DNA of 64,000 bases. It comes from Streptomyces anulatus. Its GTDB lineage: Bacteria; Actinomycetota; Actinomycetes; Streptomycetales; Streptomycetaceae. The notes beneath the pieces are model-generated. The model was not told the DNA's origin. It did no database searches and saw nothing but the letters and a program-made list of their open reading frames with translations. The stretch is from assembly GCF_014650675.1 (NCBI RefSeq), contig NZ_BMVK01000006.1, positions 248,001 to 312,000 of the forward strand, given 5' to 3'. The position numbers and the translations under genes were made by a program. Positions 1-7,402 of this stretch are shown here, in pieces. The first letter of the stretch is position 1; every line of letters starts with the position of its first letter.

Positions 1-431
1 TCGGCGCAGCGCAGTACCGTCCCGGCGTTCCCGGGGTCCCGTACGTTGGCCAGAACGGCCACCAGGGTGGGCTTCGCGGCGAGGATCTCCTCGAACGGGG
101 TGTCCAGGAAGCGGCAGACGCCGATGAGTCCCTGCGGGGTGACGGTCTGGGAGACGTCGGCGAGGACGTCGTCGTCGGCCAGGTGCACCCGGGCGCCCGC
201 GGTGTGGGCGGCCTCGACGATGTCGGCGTACCGGTCGGCGGCCTCGGGGGTGGCGAACAGCTCGATGAGGGTCGGCTCGCCGTCGCCGCCCCGGTGGGCG
301 GCGGCCTCGCGTACGGCCTGCGGCCCCTCGGCGATGAACCTGCGCTCCTTGCCGCGGAAGTTGCGGCGGGCCAGCCGGCGGGCGGCGGCGACTCGGGGGG
401 AACGCGGGGAGATCAGTTCGGGGGTGCCCAT
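1..431 (-). CDS. TrmH/SpoU-family RNA 2'-O-methyltransferase (3' end outside window)
   Basis: The first 143 codons of a SpoU-family methyltransferase, which transfers a methyl group from AdoMet to a ribose 2'-OH in rRNA or tRNA. An ATG at 431 opens the frame. The basic N-terminal part (about residues 5-100) is the substrate-binding domain that precedes the knotted catalytic domain. The sequence NVRDPGNAGTVLRCA, near residues 128-142, is SpoU motif 1 and marks the start of that catalytic domain. The rest lies beyond base 1. It sits on the same strand just downstream of rplT, behind a strong hairpin. The exact target nucleotide cannot be told from this part; a TsnR-like 23S rRNA methylase is one option. 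Confidence 0.88.
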   Translation of the reverse strand, partial: MGTPELISPRSPRVAAARRLARRNFRGKERRFIAEGPQAVREAAAHRGGDGEPTLIELFATPEAADRYADIVEAAHTAGARVHLADDDVLADVSQTVTPQGLIGVCRFLDTPFEEILAAKPTLVAVLANVRDPGNAGTVLRCA

Positions 432-500
432 GGTCGGCGGCGAGCCTCTCTGCGTACGGCTGTGGCGGTGTGGGGTGTCGTCGGCGGGGTGGGTCAACGC

Positions 501-537
501 ACCGGACCCGCAGGCGGCGTGCGCCTGCGGGTCCGGT
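501..537 (-). terminator. Hairpin terminator after rplT
   Basis: A perfect inverted repeat with 16-bp arms (501-516 and 522-537) and a 5-base loop lies 28 bases past the rplT stop. It has no clear T-tract, as is common in Streptomyces. It probably ends or attenuates the infC-rpmI-rplT transcript before the methylase gene. Confidence 0.7.
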
Positions 538-564
538 TCGCTTACCTGGAAGGGGGTGCCTGGA

Positions 565-948
565 TCAGGCGGCCTTCGGGGCGTTGACGTCGCTCGGGAG
601 GGCCTTCTGAGCGACCTCGACGAGGGCGGCGAACGCGTTGGCGTCGTTGACCGCCAGCTCGGCCAGGATCTTGCGGTCCACCTCGATGTTGGCGGCCTTC
701 AGACCCTGGATGAGGCGGTTGTACGTCATGCCGTTCTGGCGGGCAGCGGCGTTGATGCGCTGGATCCACAGCTGACGGAAGTCGCCCTTGCGCTTCTTGC
801 GGTCGTTGTAGTTGTAGACCAGGGAGTGGGTGACCTGCTCCTTGGCCTTGCGGTACAGGCGCGAACGCTGACCGCGGTAGCCCTTGGCCGCTTCGAGAAT
901 TGCCCGGCGCTTCTTGTGGGCGTTGACTGCCCGCTTGACGCGTGCCAC
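565..948 (-). CDS. rplT: 50S ribosomal protein L20
   Basis: A 127-residue protein of the usual L20 length. It has the very basic N-terminal extension that begins MARVKRAVNAHKKRR, and the conserved QLWIQRINAAARQNGMTYN stretch near residues 78-96. L20 binds 23S rRNA early in 50S assembly. The start is GTG at 948, with a textbook ribosome-binding site AAGGAG eight bases upstream. It is the last gene of infC-rpmI-rplT. In other bacteria L20 represses its own operon by binding the mRNA; no such site is evident here. Confidence 0.98.
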   Translation of the reverse strand: MARVKRAVNAHKKRRAILEAAKGYRGQRSRLYRKAKEQVTHSLVYNYNDRKKRKGDFRQLWIQRINAAARQNGMTYNRLIQGLKAANIEVDRKILAELAVNDANAFAALVEVAQKALPSDVNAPKAA

Positions 949-1055
949 TTGTTAACTCCTTGTAGCGGGGCCGTGGGTGTCTTCACACGGCCCGGAAACG
1001 AATTGGTCCCGGTGTGATCGAGGTCGTGCCTCCGGGGCGAACCGGAGGCCGAGCC

Positions 1056-1250
1056 TCACTTGCCGAGAAGCTTCTTGATCTTCTTGGCGTCGGCCGGAGC
1101 CACGACGACCGTGCCGGTCAGCGAGCGGGTCTTCTTGGACGACTTGTGCTCGAGCAGGTGGCGCTTGCCGGCCCTCTCGCGGAGCACCTTGCCGGAGCCG
1201 GTGATCTTGAAGCGCTTGCTGGCACCGCTGTGCGTCTTGTTCTTCGGCAT
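1056..1250 (-). CDS. rpmI: 50S ribosomal protein L35
   Basis: A 64-residue, highly basic protein with the L35 signature (start MPKNKTHSGASKRFK, then the HLLEHKSSKKTR core). It is a component of the large ribosomal subunit. The ATG at 1250 is preceded by a GAGGAG ribosome-binding site. It lies between infC and rplT in the universally conserved order, with spacers of about 120 and 107 bases and no promoter evident in either. Confidence 0.98.
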   Translation of the reverse strand: MPKNKTHSGASKRFKITGSGKVLRERAGKRHLLEHKSSKKTRSLTGTVVVAPADAKKIKKLLGK

Positions 1251-1370
1251 CGCGCCGTTCTCTCCTCGTCAGTGGCGCCCCTCACGGTGCGGGGCACCGG
1301 ACTGCAGGGGCGTCAGATCTCTATGGGATTCCGGGGGGACCCGGGGCCGCCTGGATGGCAGCCCCTGAGG

Positions 1371-2030
1371 TCACGCCTCGGAAGGTGTCTCGGCCGGAGC
1401 CTCGACCGCTTCGGCCGGAGCCTCGACGGTGTCGCCCTCGGACGGAGCGTCGGTCGTGCCCTGACGCTCGGCCTTGCGGGCGGCCTGGGCCTCACGGGCC
1501 TCGGCCATGGCTTCGGTCTTCTTCTTGTGCGGGCCCAGAACCATGATCATGTTCCGGCCGTCCTGCTTCGGGTTGGACTCGATGAAGCCCAGGTCCTCCA
1601 CGTCCGAAGCGAGACGCTGGAGCAGTCGGAAGCCCAGCTCGGGGCGGGACTGCTCACGACCACGGAACATGATCGTGATCTTGACCTTGTCGCCCTGCTT
1701 GAGGAACCGGACGACGTGACCCTTCTTGGTGTCATAGTCGTGCGGGTCGATCTTCGGCCGGAGCTTCATCTCCTTGATGACCGTGTGCGCCTGGTTCTTG
1801 CGCGCTTCACGGGCCTTCATGGCCGACTCGTACTTGAACTTCCCGTAGTCCATGAGCTTGCACACGGGCGGACGGGCTGTCGCCGCCACCTCGACCAGGT
1901 CGAGGTCATACTCCTGTGCGAGTTCCAGGGCCTTGGCAAGCGGAACAATCCCGACCTGCTCACCGCTGGGACCGACAAGTCGGACCTCGGGAACGCGAAT
2001 CCGGTCGTTGATGCGGGGCTCGGCGCTGAT
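1371..2030 (-). CDS. infC: Translation initiation factor IF-3, probable AUC start
   Basis: IF-3 binds the 30S subunit, prevents premature 50S joining and discriminates against non-standard start codons. The N-domain (about residues 5-75, with RINDRIRVPEVRLVGPSGEQ) and the C-domain (about 80-170) are complete, followed by an Ala/Glu-rich tail of about 45 residues that is longer than in E. coli. The frame has no ATG, GTG or TTG for 54 codons before the conserved region, nor in its first 45 codons. A perfect GAGGAGG lies four bases upstream of an ATC codon at 2030, exactly where the family begins. I therefore place the start at ATC (219 residues), parallel to the AUU start of E. coli infC. An extended protein from the upstream ATG is the alternative. 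Confidence 0.9.
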   Translation of the reverse strand: MSAEPRINDRIRVPEVRLVGPSGEQVGIVPLAKALELAQEYDLDLVEVAATARPPVCKLMDYGKFKYESAMKAREARKNQAHTVIKEMKLRPKIDPHDYDTKKGHVVRFLKQGDKVKITIMFRGREQSRPELGFRLLQRLASDVEDLGFIESNPKQDGRNMIMVLGPHKKKTEAMAEAREAQAARKAERQGTTDAPSEGDTVEAPAEAVEAPAETPSEA

Positions 2031-2457
2031 GGATCCTCCTCGGTAGCACCACGCGACCGCCTGGCGGACAGCCGCGTAACGTCTTATAACGTCAAGACCA
2101 ACCGAGCCGGAACCGCAAAAATGCCCCGGACGGGACACAGGCGGGGCTCCAGGAACTACCGGAACACCGCCGCGGTCAACCGCGGGGCGCATCGGACGGC
2201 TCCATCGTCCGTACGGAACGATGGGGACCGTCTGACCGGTGACCCGCCGTCCGGTGAGGACGGTCAGGTGGGAGATCGGAGCCTCCACTTGTGGGCCGGG
2301 CACATAGATGTCCGGCCGGTCGTTACACAAGGTTAGCAGCCCGGCCCCGGGCGCGCTAATCCTGTGTCTCCCCCGGTATCGCCTCTCCGTCCGCCCCGTC
2401 CGGCCCCGAAGGGCTCCCGCGCGCGGGAGGGCGGTGGCCTGGCCTTATCGTGTGGGC
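2031..2457. other. 427-bp divergent region between infC and the DUF1844 gene
   Basis: No gene is seen here. On the minus strand TTGTGT (2330-2325) and TATGTG (2306-2301), 18 bp apart, could form a promoter giving infC a leader of about 260 bases. A second AT-rich patch, TTATAA at about 2084-2089, lies closer to infC but lacks a good -35. A small hairpin CCGTCC-TCACC-GGACGG (2247-2263) lies within the possible leader. A 16-bp perfect palindrome, CTCCCGCGCGCGGGAG, sits at 2414-2429 just before the + strand gene. All functional readings are tentative. Confidence 0.3.
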
Positions 2458-2820
2458 ATGAGTGACGCGACCCCCAGCAGTGAGAACCCCGGCTTCGACG
2501 ACATGGCCCGCGACATCGCGGAGGTCCCCGCGGTCGAGGTGATCGTGACGGTCGCCGTCAACCTGATGAGCGCAGCCGCCGTGAAGCTCGGCCTCACCGA
2601 GGAGGGTGAGGAGCACAAGGACCTCGACGAGGCCCGCAAGCTGGTCCAGGCGCTGGCCGGGCTGCTGGACGCGAGCGCCACGGAGATCAGCACCTTCCAC
2701 GCCTCGCCGCTGCGCGACGGCCTGAAGTCCCTCCAGCTCGCCTTCCGCGAGGCCTCGCTGGTGCCGGACGAGCCCGGCCACGGCCCCGGCGAGAAGTACA
2801 CCGGCCCGGTCTACGGCTAG
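2458..2820 (+). CDS. DUF1844 domain protein
   Basis: A 120-residue acidic cytoplasmic protein without signal peptide or membrane segment. Residues about 15-100 match the actinobacterial DUF1844 family, with the helix pair VIVTVAVNLMSAAAVKLGL and DEARKLVQALAGLLDA. The function is unknown; the gene is usually found next to infC in Actinobacteria, as here. I chose the ATG at 2458 because the conserved region begins shortly after it; no strong ribosome-binding site is visible. It is transcribed away from infC and ends in a shared terminator. Confidence 0.85.
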   Translation: MSDATPSSENPGFDDMARDIAEVPAVEVIVTVAVNLMSAAAVKLGLTEEGEEHKDLDEARKLVQALAGLLDASATEISTFHASPLRDGLKSLQLAFREASLVPDEPGHGPGEKYTGPVYG

Positions 2821-2844
2821 CCGCCGCCCCTTCCCCGTACGCCA

Positions 2845-2881
2845 GGAAGCCCGCCGTCCCCCCTTGGGGCGGCGGGCTTCC
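2845..2881. terminator. Bidirectional terminator, DUF1844 gene / aquaporin gene
   Basis: Twelve-bp perfect arms (GGAAGCCCGCCG at 2845-2856, complement at 2870-2881) with an inner CCCC/GGGG extension. It lies between two converging genes, 24 bases after one stop and 27 before the other. Confidence 0.75.
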
Positions 2882-2908
2882 GCGCGTGCGGCCGGCCGGA
2901 GCGGTTCC

Positions 2909-3622
2909 TCAGATGGCGTCCTCGGTCTCCGCGGGCAGGACGTTGGGGTAGGGGTGGGTGAGCCGGTGGGCGTAGGCGGCGATCGCTCCGCCGACCAGGG
3001 GCGCGACGATGAACAGCCAGAGCTGGGAGAGGGCGGCGCCGCCCGCGAAGAGCGCCGGGCCGAAGCTGCGCGCGGGGTTGACCGACGTGCCGGTCAGCGG
3101 GATGCCCACCAGGTGGATCGCGGCGAGCGCCAGACCGATGGGCAGCCCGTCGAAGCCGGTGACCGCCACCTTGTGGGTCACCGCGAGGACCACGTAGACG
3201 AGCAGGAACGTCAGGACCACCTCGGCGAGGAACGCGCCGCCGATGTTGATGCCGACGGCCGACCGGTCGTCGTAGCCGTTGGTGCCGAACTCGCCGCTGG
3301 TCTCCAGACCCGGGATCTGCTTCGCCAGCAGGAACAGCAGGGCCGAGCCGACGATCGCGCCGAGGAACTGGGCCACCCAGCGCTCGACGGCCGTACGGAT
3401 GTCGATCCGGCCGGCCACATACATGCCCAGCGTCACCGCGGGATTGACATGGCAGCCGGAGATCGGGCCGAGCGCGTAGGCCAGTGCGAGGAGGGTGAAG
3501 CCGAAGGTGAGGGCGATGCCCACCGTGCCGAGGTACTCGACGGCGACCACCGCGGACCCCACGGCGAAGAACACCAGCAGCAGGGTGCCGAGGAACTCTG
3601 ACGCCACGATCCGCTTCTGCAT
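2909..3622 (-). CDS. aqpZ: MIP-family aquaporin, AqpZ-like
   Basis: A 237-residue six-helix channel protein of the inner membrane. The two NPA half-helix motifs are intact: HVNPAVT (NPA at residues 60-62) and SVNPARS (182-184). The constriction residues resemble water-selective AqpZ: His170, Thr179 and Arg185, with a Phe near residue 40. The glycerol-facilitator Asp after the second NPAR is absent, since Ser follows. Water rather than glycerol is therefore the likely substrate. The ATG at 3622 has GAGGTGG four bases upstream and is preferred over an in-frame start 18 codons earlier. It is a single-gene unit ending at the shared terminator. Confidence 0.92.
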   Translation of the reverse strand: MQKRIVASEFLGTLLLVFFAVGSAVVAVEYLGTVGIALTFGFTLLALAYALGPISGCHVNPAVTLGMYVAGRIDIRTAVERWVAQFLGAIVGSALLFLLAKQIPGLETSGEFGTNGYDDRSAVGINIGGAFLAEVVLTFLLVYVVLAVTHKVAVTGFDGLPIGLALAAIHLVGIPLTGTSVNPARSFGPALFAGGAALSQLWLFIVAPLVGGAIAAYAHRLTHPYPNVLPAETEDAI

Positions 3623-3739
3623 GGAACCACCTCGCGAGCTTGATCGGTTGGTCGGATTTATCCGAATTCCCGACAATTCTCACGGCGGCGGGCGCTTCGC
3701 GCGCGTCGGACCGGGACCGGCCCGGAACGGCCCGGGACG

Positions 3740-4468
3740 TCAGCGGGCGAAGAGGGGCTCCCCCGGTGTGGCCGTGCCGGCCGGGAGAACGGCCAGGTCG
3801 AGCCCGCTCACCAGCCGGGCCCGCAGCACCTCGCTGACCGACAGCGCGTGGGCGATGCGGCGGGCCGCGTCGGCGGGCACGGCGTCCGGGGCGAGGACGA
3901 GCGCGAGGGTGCCGTCCGCGCTGCCGGGCCCGAGGTGGGCGCGGACCACGGCGGGGTCGGCGGCCACGGCCTCCCGTACGGCCTCGATGACGGCGGGGTC
4001 CTGGAGCGGGTCGGTGCTGGTGCGGTTCTCGGCGAGGGCCAGGAGGGCCTGCCCGCTCAGCTCGAAGGCGACGGGCCCGGCGAGGTCCAGCACGACGGTG
4101 TCGGCCTTCTCGTGGGCGGCGGCCTGGAGGGCCTGGTGCAGCGGTACGGCGACGGGGCGCGCCTCCGGGTCCCAGAGCGCCAGCGCCGCGGTCGAGGTGA
4201 AGGCGGGGAGCGCGCGCCGGTCGCCGGCCCGGAGGGTGGGCACGGCCATGTCGCTGGTCTTCTCACGCCGGAGCCCGTTCTCGTCCTCCTCGACCTCACC
4301 GAGCACGGCGACGACGGGGACCAGGAGCCGGGCGTCGCGCAGGGCCGTGAGGACCGGGCCGACGGCGCTCCGGTCGCGGGACCACGCGTCCAGGGCGCTG
4401 GTCAGGGCGGGGGACGCCGAGCCGTCGTCGTCGGAGAAACCGGGGTCCGGGATGTTCTTGAGCTCCAC
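3740..4468 (-). CDS. SseB-family protein
   Basis: A 242-residue soluble protein. The N-terminal half (about residues 15-130: sampling LLVPVVAVLGE, ALPAFTSTAALALWDP and ADTVVLDLAGP) follows the SseB/enhanced-serine-sensitivity fold. The C-terminal half (about 135-240) matches the SseB C-terminal region. SseB-type proteins are poorly understood; in Streptomyces this one is often found near infC. The start is GTG at 4468, with no strong ribosome-binding site. There is no obvious operon partner. Confidence 0.78.
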   Translation of the reverse strand: MELKNIPDPGFSDDDGSASPALTSALDAWSRDRSAVGPVLTALRDARLLVPVVAVLGEVEEDENGLRREKTSDMAVPTLRAGDRRALPAFTSTAALALWDPEARPVAVPLHQALQAAAHEKADTVVLDLAGPVAFELSGQALLALAENRTSTDPLQDPAVIEAVREAVAADPAVVRAHLGPGSADGTLALVLAPDAVPADAARRIAHALSVSEVLRARLVSGLDLAVLPAGTATPGEPLFAR

Positions 4469-4564
4469 GGGACGAGGGTAGTGCCTGGGGTCCCGCCGCC
4501 CGCCCGCAGGTGGGGCCGGGCGCGGCGCCGACGCTCCGGCCGCCGTCGGGAGCCGGGTGCGGGC

Positions 4565-5170
4565 TCAGCGTTCCGCCGCCTCGGCCAGCAGGGCTTCCGC
4601 CTCGTCGCGGGCATGGGCGACGGGGTCGGGGAAGACCTTCAGACCGTGGGCGACCAAGGCCCCTTCGTGCAGCAGCATGAGCGTCCGGCCCAGCCGGTCG
4701 GCGGCGTCGGGACCGAGGCCCTCGACGTCCCGGGCGAGCCGGGTGAACAGGTCCAGCATCCACTGCTTCTGGCCGGTGATGACCGCGTGCGCCGGGTGGG
4801 CCGGGTCGCTGATCTCCGCATGCGCGTTGACCATGCTGCAGCCCTTGGAGCCGTTGTCCGACATCCAGGCGCGCGAGGCGTCGAAGACGGCCCGGATCCG
4901 GGCGCGCGGCGCGGACGGCGCGGCGTCCAGGCGCTCGGCGAGGAAGGCACGCCAGCGTTCGTCGCGGTCGGCGAGGTACTCCACGACGATCTGCTCCTTG
5001 GAGCCGAATCGGTCGTAGAGGGTCTTCTTGGTCACCCCGGCCTCGGCGGCGATCAGGTCCACCCCGACGGCATGCATGCCCCGGTCGTAGAAGAGCCGCC
5101 CGGCGGCCGTCAGGGCCCGTCGCGCGGCAGGGGTCATGGTGATCCGTCGCAACTCCTCCGAAGTGCCCAT
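4565..5170 (-). CDS. TetR-family transcriptional repressor
   Basis: A 201-residue regulator. The N-terminal HTH (about residues 10-55) reads ARRALTAAGRLFYDRGMHAV, followed by VTKKTLYDRFGSKEQIVVEYL, typical of TetR. The rest is an all-helical ligand domain with one Cys in KGCSMVNA. It is divergent from an EamA exporter and separated from it by two identical operator-like dyads, so it most likely represses both. The ATG at 5170 has no Shine-Dalgarno and abuts the first dyad (5179), so the mRNA may be leaderless; a GTG two codons upstream (5176) is also possible. The inducer is unknown. Confidence 0.88.
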   Translation of the reverse strand: MGTSEELRRITMTPAARRALTAAGRLFYDRGMHAVGVDLIAAEAGVTKKTLYDRFGSKEQIVVEYLADRDERWRAFLAERLDAAPSAPRARIRAVFDASRAWMSDNGSKGCSMVNAHAEISDPAHPAHAVITGQKQWMLDLFTRLARDVEGLGPDAADRLGRTLMLLHEGALVAHGLKVFPDPVAHARDEAEALLAEAAER

Positions 5171-5178
5171 GGCCACGA

Positions 5179-5224
5179 GTATACCGATCTGTATAGTCGA
5201 GAGCAGGTATACCGATCTGTATAG
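5179..5224. promoter_or_regulatory. Tandem operator for the divergent TetR/EamA pair
   Basis: The 18-bp word GTATACCGATCTGTATAG occurs twice, at 5179-5196 and 5207-5224, 28 bp apart. Each copy is an imperfect dyad, ATAC-n-GATC-n-GTAT, typical of TetR sites. They fill the gap between the two divergent starts. This is pattern recognition; binding is inferred from position. Confidence 0.8.
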
Positions 5225-5235
5225 CGAGGTGCGTC

Positions 5236-6186
5236 ATGAACGTCCTGCTCCCGGTCGCCTTCGTCCTGTGCTGGAGTTCCGGGTTCATCGGGGCCAAGCT
5301 CGGCGCCGGCGGCGCGTCCGCCCTCACGGTCCTGATGTGGCGGTTCCTGCCGCTGACGGTCGTCCTGGCCGTGGTCGCGGTGACCGTCGCGCGGGCCTCC
5401 TGGCGGGGCCTGGGGGTACGGGACGTGGCCCGGCAGGTCGTAATCGGCGCGCTGTCGCAGAGCGGCTATCTGCTGACCGTCTACTACGCGATCCAGCTCG
5501 GGGTCTCCACGGGCACCACGGCCCTGATCGACGGGGTCCAGCCCCTGGTGGCGGGGGCGCTGGCAGGGCCGCTGCTGCGGAGTCACGTCACCGCCCGGCA
5601 GTGGCTCGGCCTGTGCCTGGGGGTGAGCGGGGTCGTCGTGGTCACGACGGCCGACGCCTCGGCCGCCGCCGGGGTGGCCGGGTGGGCCTACGCCCTGCCG
5701 TTCATCGGCATGCTGTCGCTGGTGGCGGCCACCTTCCTGGAGAGCCGTTCCGCCACCCGGGTGGCCCCTTCGGTGTCGCTGACCGTCCACTGCGCCGCCA
5801 GCACCGTGATCTTCACCGCGCTCGCCGTCGGCACGGGGACCGCGCTGCCGCCCGCCGAGCTCGCCTTCTGGGGCGCGGTCGGCTGGCTGGTGGTGCTGTC
5901 CACCTTCGGCGGGTACGGGCTGTACTGGCTGATCCTGAGGCGCTCGGGCGTCACCGCGGTCAACACGCTCATGTTCCTGATGGCCCCCGTCACGGCGGTC
6001 TGGGGAGCCCTGATGTTCGGGGAGCCGTTCGGCACCCGGACCGTGCTCGGCCTGGCCCTCGGCCTGGTGGCGGTGGTCGTGGTGCACTGCGGGGCTGCCC
6101 CGCGCGGCGACGGGCACGCCGGTGGTCCGGCTCGGGATCCGGCCGCCCGCGGGCGGACGGACGCGGTGTCGGGGGCGGCCCGGTGA
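5236..6186 (+). CDS. EamA-family (DMT) transporter
   Basis: A 316-residue membrane protein with two EamA repeats (about residues 5-140 and 155-290), about ten predicted helices and a short hydrophilic, Arg/Gly-rich tail. The opening VAFVLCWSSGFIGAKLGAGGA and the middle QSGYLLTVYYAIQLGVSTGTTALI are typical of drug/metabolite exporters. The start is ATG at 5236 with GAGGTG upstream, immediately after the tandem operator. It is probably an exporter of a small molecule or drug that the adjacent TetR protein senses; the substrate is unknown. Its stop is 31 bases from the end of the converging subtilase gene. Confidence 0.87.
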   Translation: MNVLLPVAFVLCWSSGFIGAKLGAGGASALTVLMWRFLPLTVVLAVVAVTVARASWRGLGVRDVARQVVIGALSQSGYLLTVYYAIQLGVSTGTTALIDGVQPLVAGALAGPLLRSHVTARQWLGLCLGVSGVVVVTTADASAAAGVAGWAYALPFIGMLSLVAATFLESRSATRVAPSVSLTVHCAASTVIFTALAVGTGTALPPAELAFWGAVGWLVVLSTFGGYGLYWLILRRSGVTAVNTLMFLMAPVTAVWGALMFGEPFGTRTVLGLALGLVAVVVVHCGAAPRGDGHAGGPARDPAARGRTDAVSGAAR

Positions 6187-6217
6187 GACGGTGCGGGCCG
6201 GTCGGGGCGCGGTGCGC

Positions 6218-7402
6218 TCAGCGGCGGCCGGGGGCGCCGTTCCGGCCGCGCCACAGGACGACGGCGACGGCCAGCAGCGCCGCGCCGAGGCCGCCGGCGA
6301 GCGGGGCGGCCCAGTTGGCCGTCGCGTCGGCGGTACGGGCCGGGGCCGGGCCCTCGCCGAAGTAACGCCCCCGGTGTCCCGCCGGGGCGGCCTTGGCGTC
6401 CAGGTCGGCCGGGCGCAGCCGGGTGCCCGCCTCGATGGCCTCCGCCGGGTCGACGATGCCGTAGCCGCGGGCGTCGTCGCGGCCCTCGGCGGGGGCGTCG
6501 CGGGCGGTGTCGGCGAGGAGCTTCTTGATCTGGGCCGGGTCGAGGCCGGGGTGGGCGGCACGGACCAGGGCGACCGCGCCGGAGACGAACGCGGCGGCGG
6601 CCGAGGTGCCCCACTCGATGTAGTAGTGCCCGTCCGGGTTGGCGACCACGATGTCGTCGCCGGGGGCGCTGACGGTGGCGTACCAGCGGCGGGTGGAGAA
6701 CGAGGCGTGCGTGCCGTACTCGTCGACGGCGGCGACCGCGATCACTCCGGGGTAGGCGGCGGGGTAGGAGATCCGGTCCCCCTTCTCGCCGCCGTTGCCC
6801 GCCGACGCGACCACCGGGACGCCCTTGGACAGGGCGTACTGGATGGCCGCGTCCTCGCCGGGGTCGGGGTGGGCGGACTTGCTGTCGTCGCCCAGGGAGA
6901 GGTTGATGACGTCGGCGCCGTTGTCCGCGGCCCAGCGGATGCCGTCGGCGAGGGCGGTGCCGCGGGACTTGCGGGCCTTGGCGCGGGCCGGGTCCTTGGA
7001 CTCCAGGATGACCCGGACCGGCAGGATCCGGGCCTCGGGGGCGATGCCGAGGACGCCGTCGGAGCGACCGGGGCCGTTGCCGCGTCCGGCGATGATGCCG
7101 GCCATCGCGGTGCCGTGCAGGGCCCAGGAAGAGTCGCCGCGCGCGGCGCCGAAGCCGACGAGGTCCTTGCCGGGGAGCACCTGGCCCGTCAGGTCGGGGT
7201 GGGCGTCGTCGACCCCGGTGTCCAGGACGGCGACGGTGACGCCCTGGCCCCGGGTGGTCTTCCAGGCCCGGTCGGTGTGCATGGCGTCCAGGGCCCACTG
7301 CTGGTCGCGGATGGCGTCCGCGTGGGCGGGCGCGGCGGGGGTGAGCGCGAGGACGGCGGCGGCGCAGACCGCGGCGATGACGCGGTGGGGGCGTCGGGTC
7401 AT
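6218..7402 (-). CDS. Mycosin-like membrane-anchored subtilisin protease (S8)
   Basis: A 394-residue serine protease. A Sec signal peptide (residues 1-29, ending AHADA) is followed by the S8 domain with Asp61 (VLDTGVDD), His96 (LHGTAMAG), the oxyanion Asn203 (SAGNGG) and Ser267 (WGTSAAAAFVSG). A single membrane helix lies near residues 364-385, with a basic RRGRN-type end. Secreted S8 domain, then a C-terminal anchor, is the layout of mycosins (MycP) of type VII secretion. No ESX core gene is nearby. The ATG overlaps the stop of the upstream gene by four bases (ATGA), so the two are translationally coupled. Confidence 0.9.
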   Translation of the reverse strand: MTRRPHRVIAAVCAAAVLALTPAAPAHADAIRDQQWALDAMHTDRAWKTTRGQGVTVAVLDTGVDDAHPDLTGQVLPGKDLVGFGAARGDSSWALHGTAMAGIIAGRGNGPGRSDGVLGIAPEARILPVRVILESKDPARAKARKSRGTALADGIRWAADNGADVINLSLGDDSKSAHPDPGEDAAIQYALSKGVPVVASAGNGGEKGDRISYPAAYPGVIAVAAVDEYGTHASFSTRRWYATVSAPGDDIVVANPDGHYYIEWGTSAAAAFVSGAVALVRAAHPGLDPAQIKKLLADTARDAPAEGRDDARGYGIVDPAEAIEAGTRLRPADLDAKAAPAGHRGRYFGEGPAPARTADATANWAAPLAGGLGAALLAVAVVLWRGRNGAPGRR

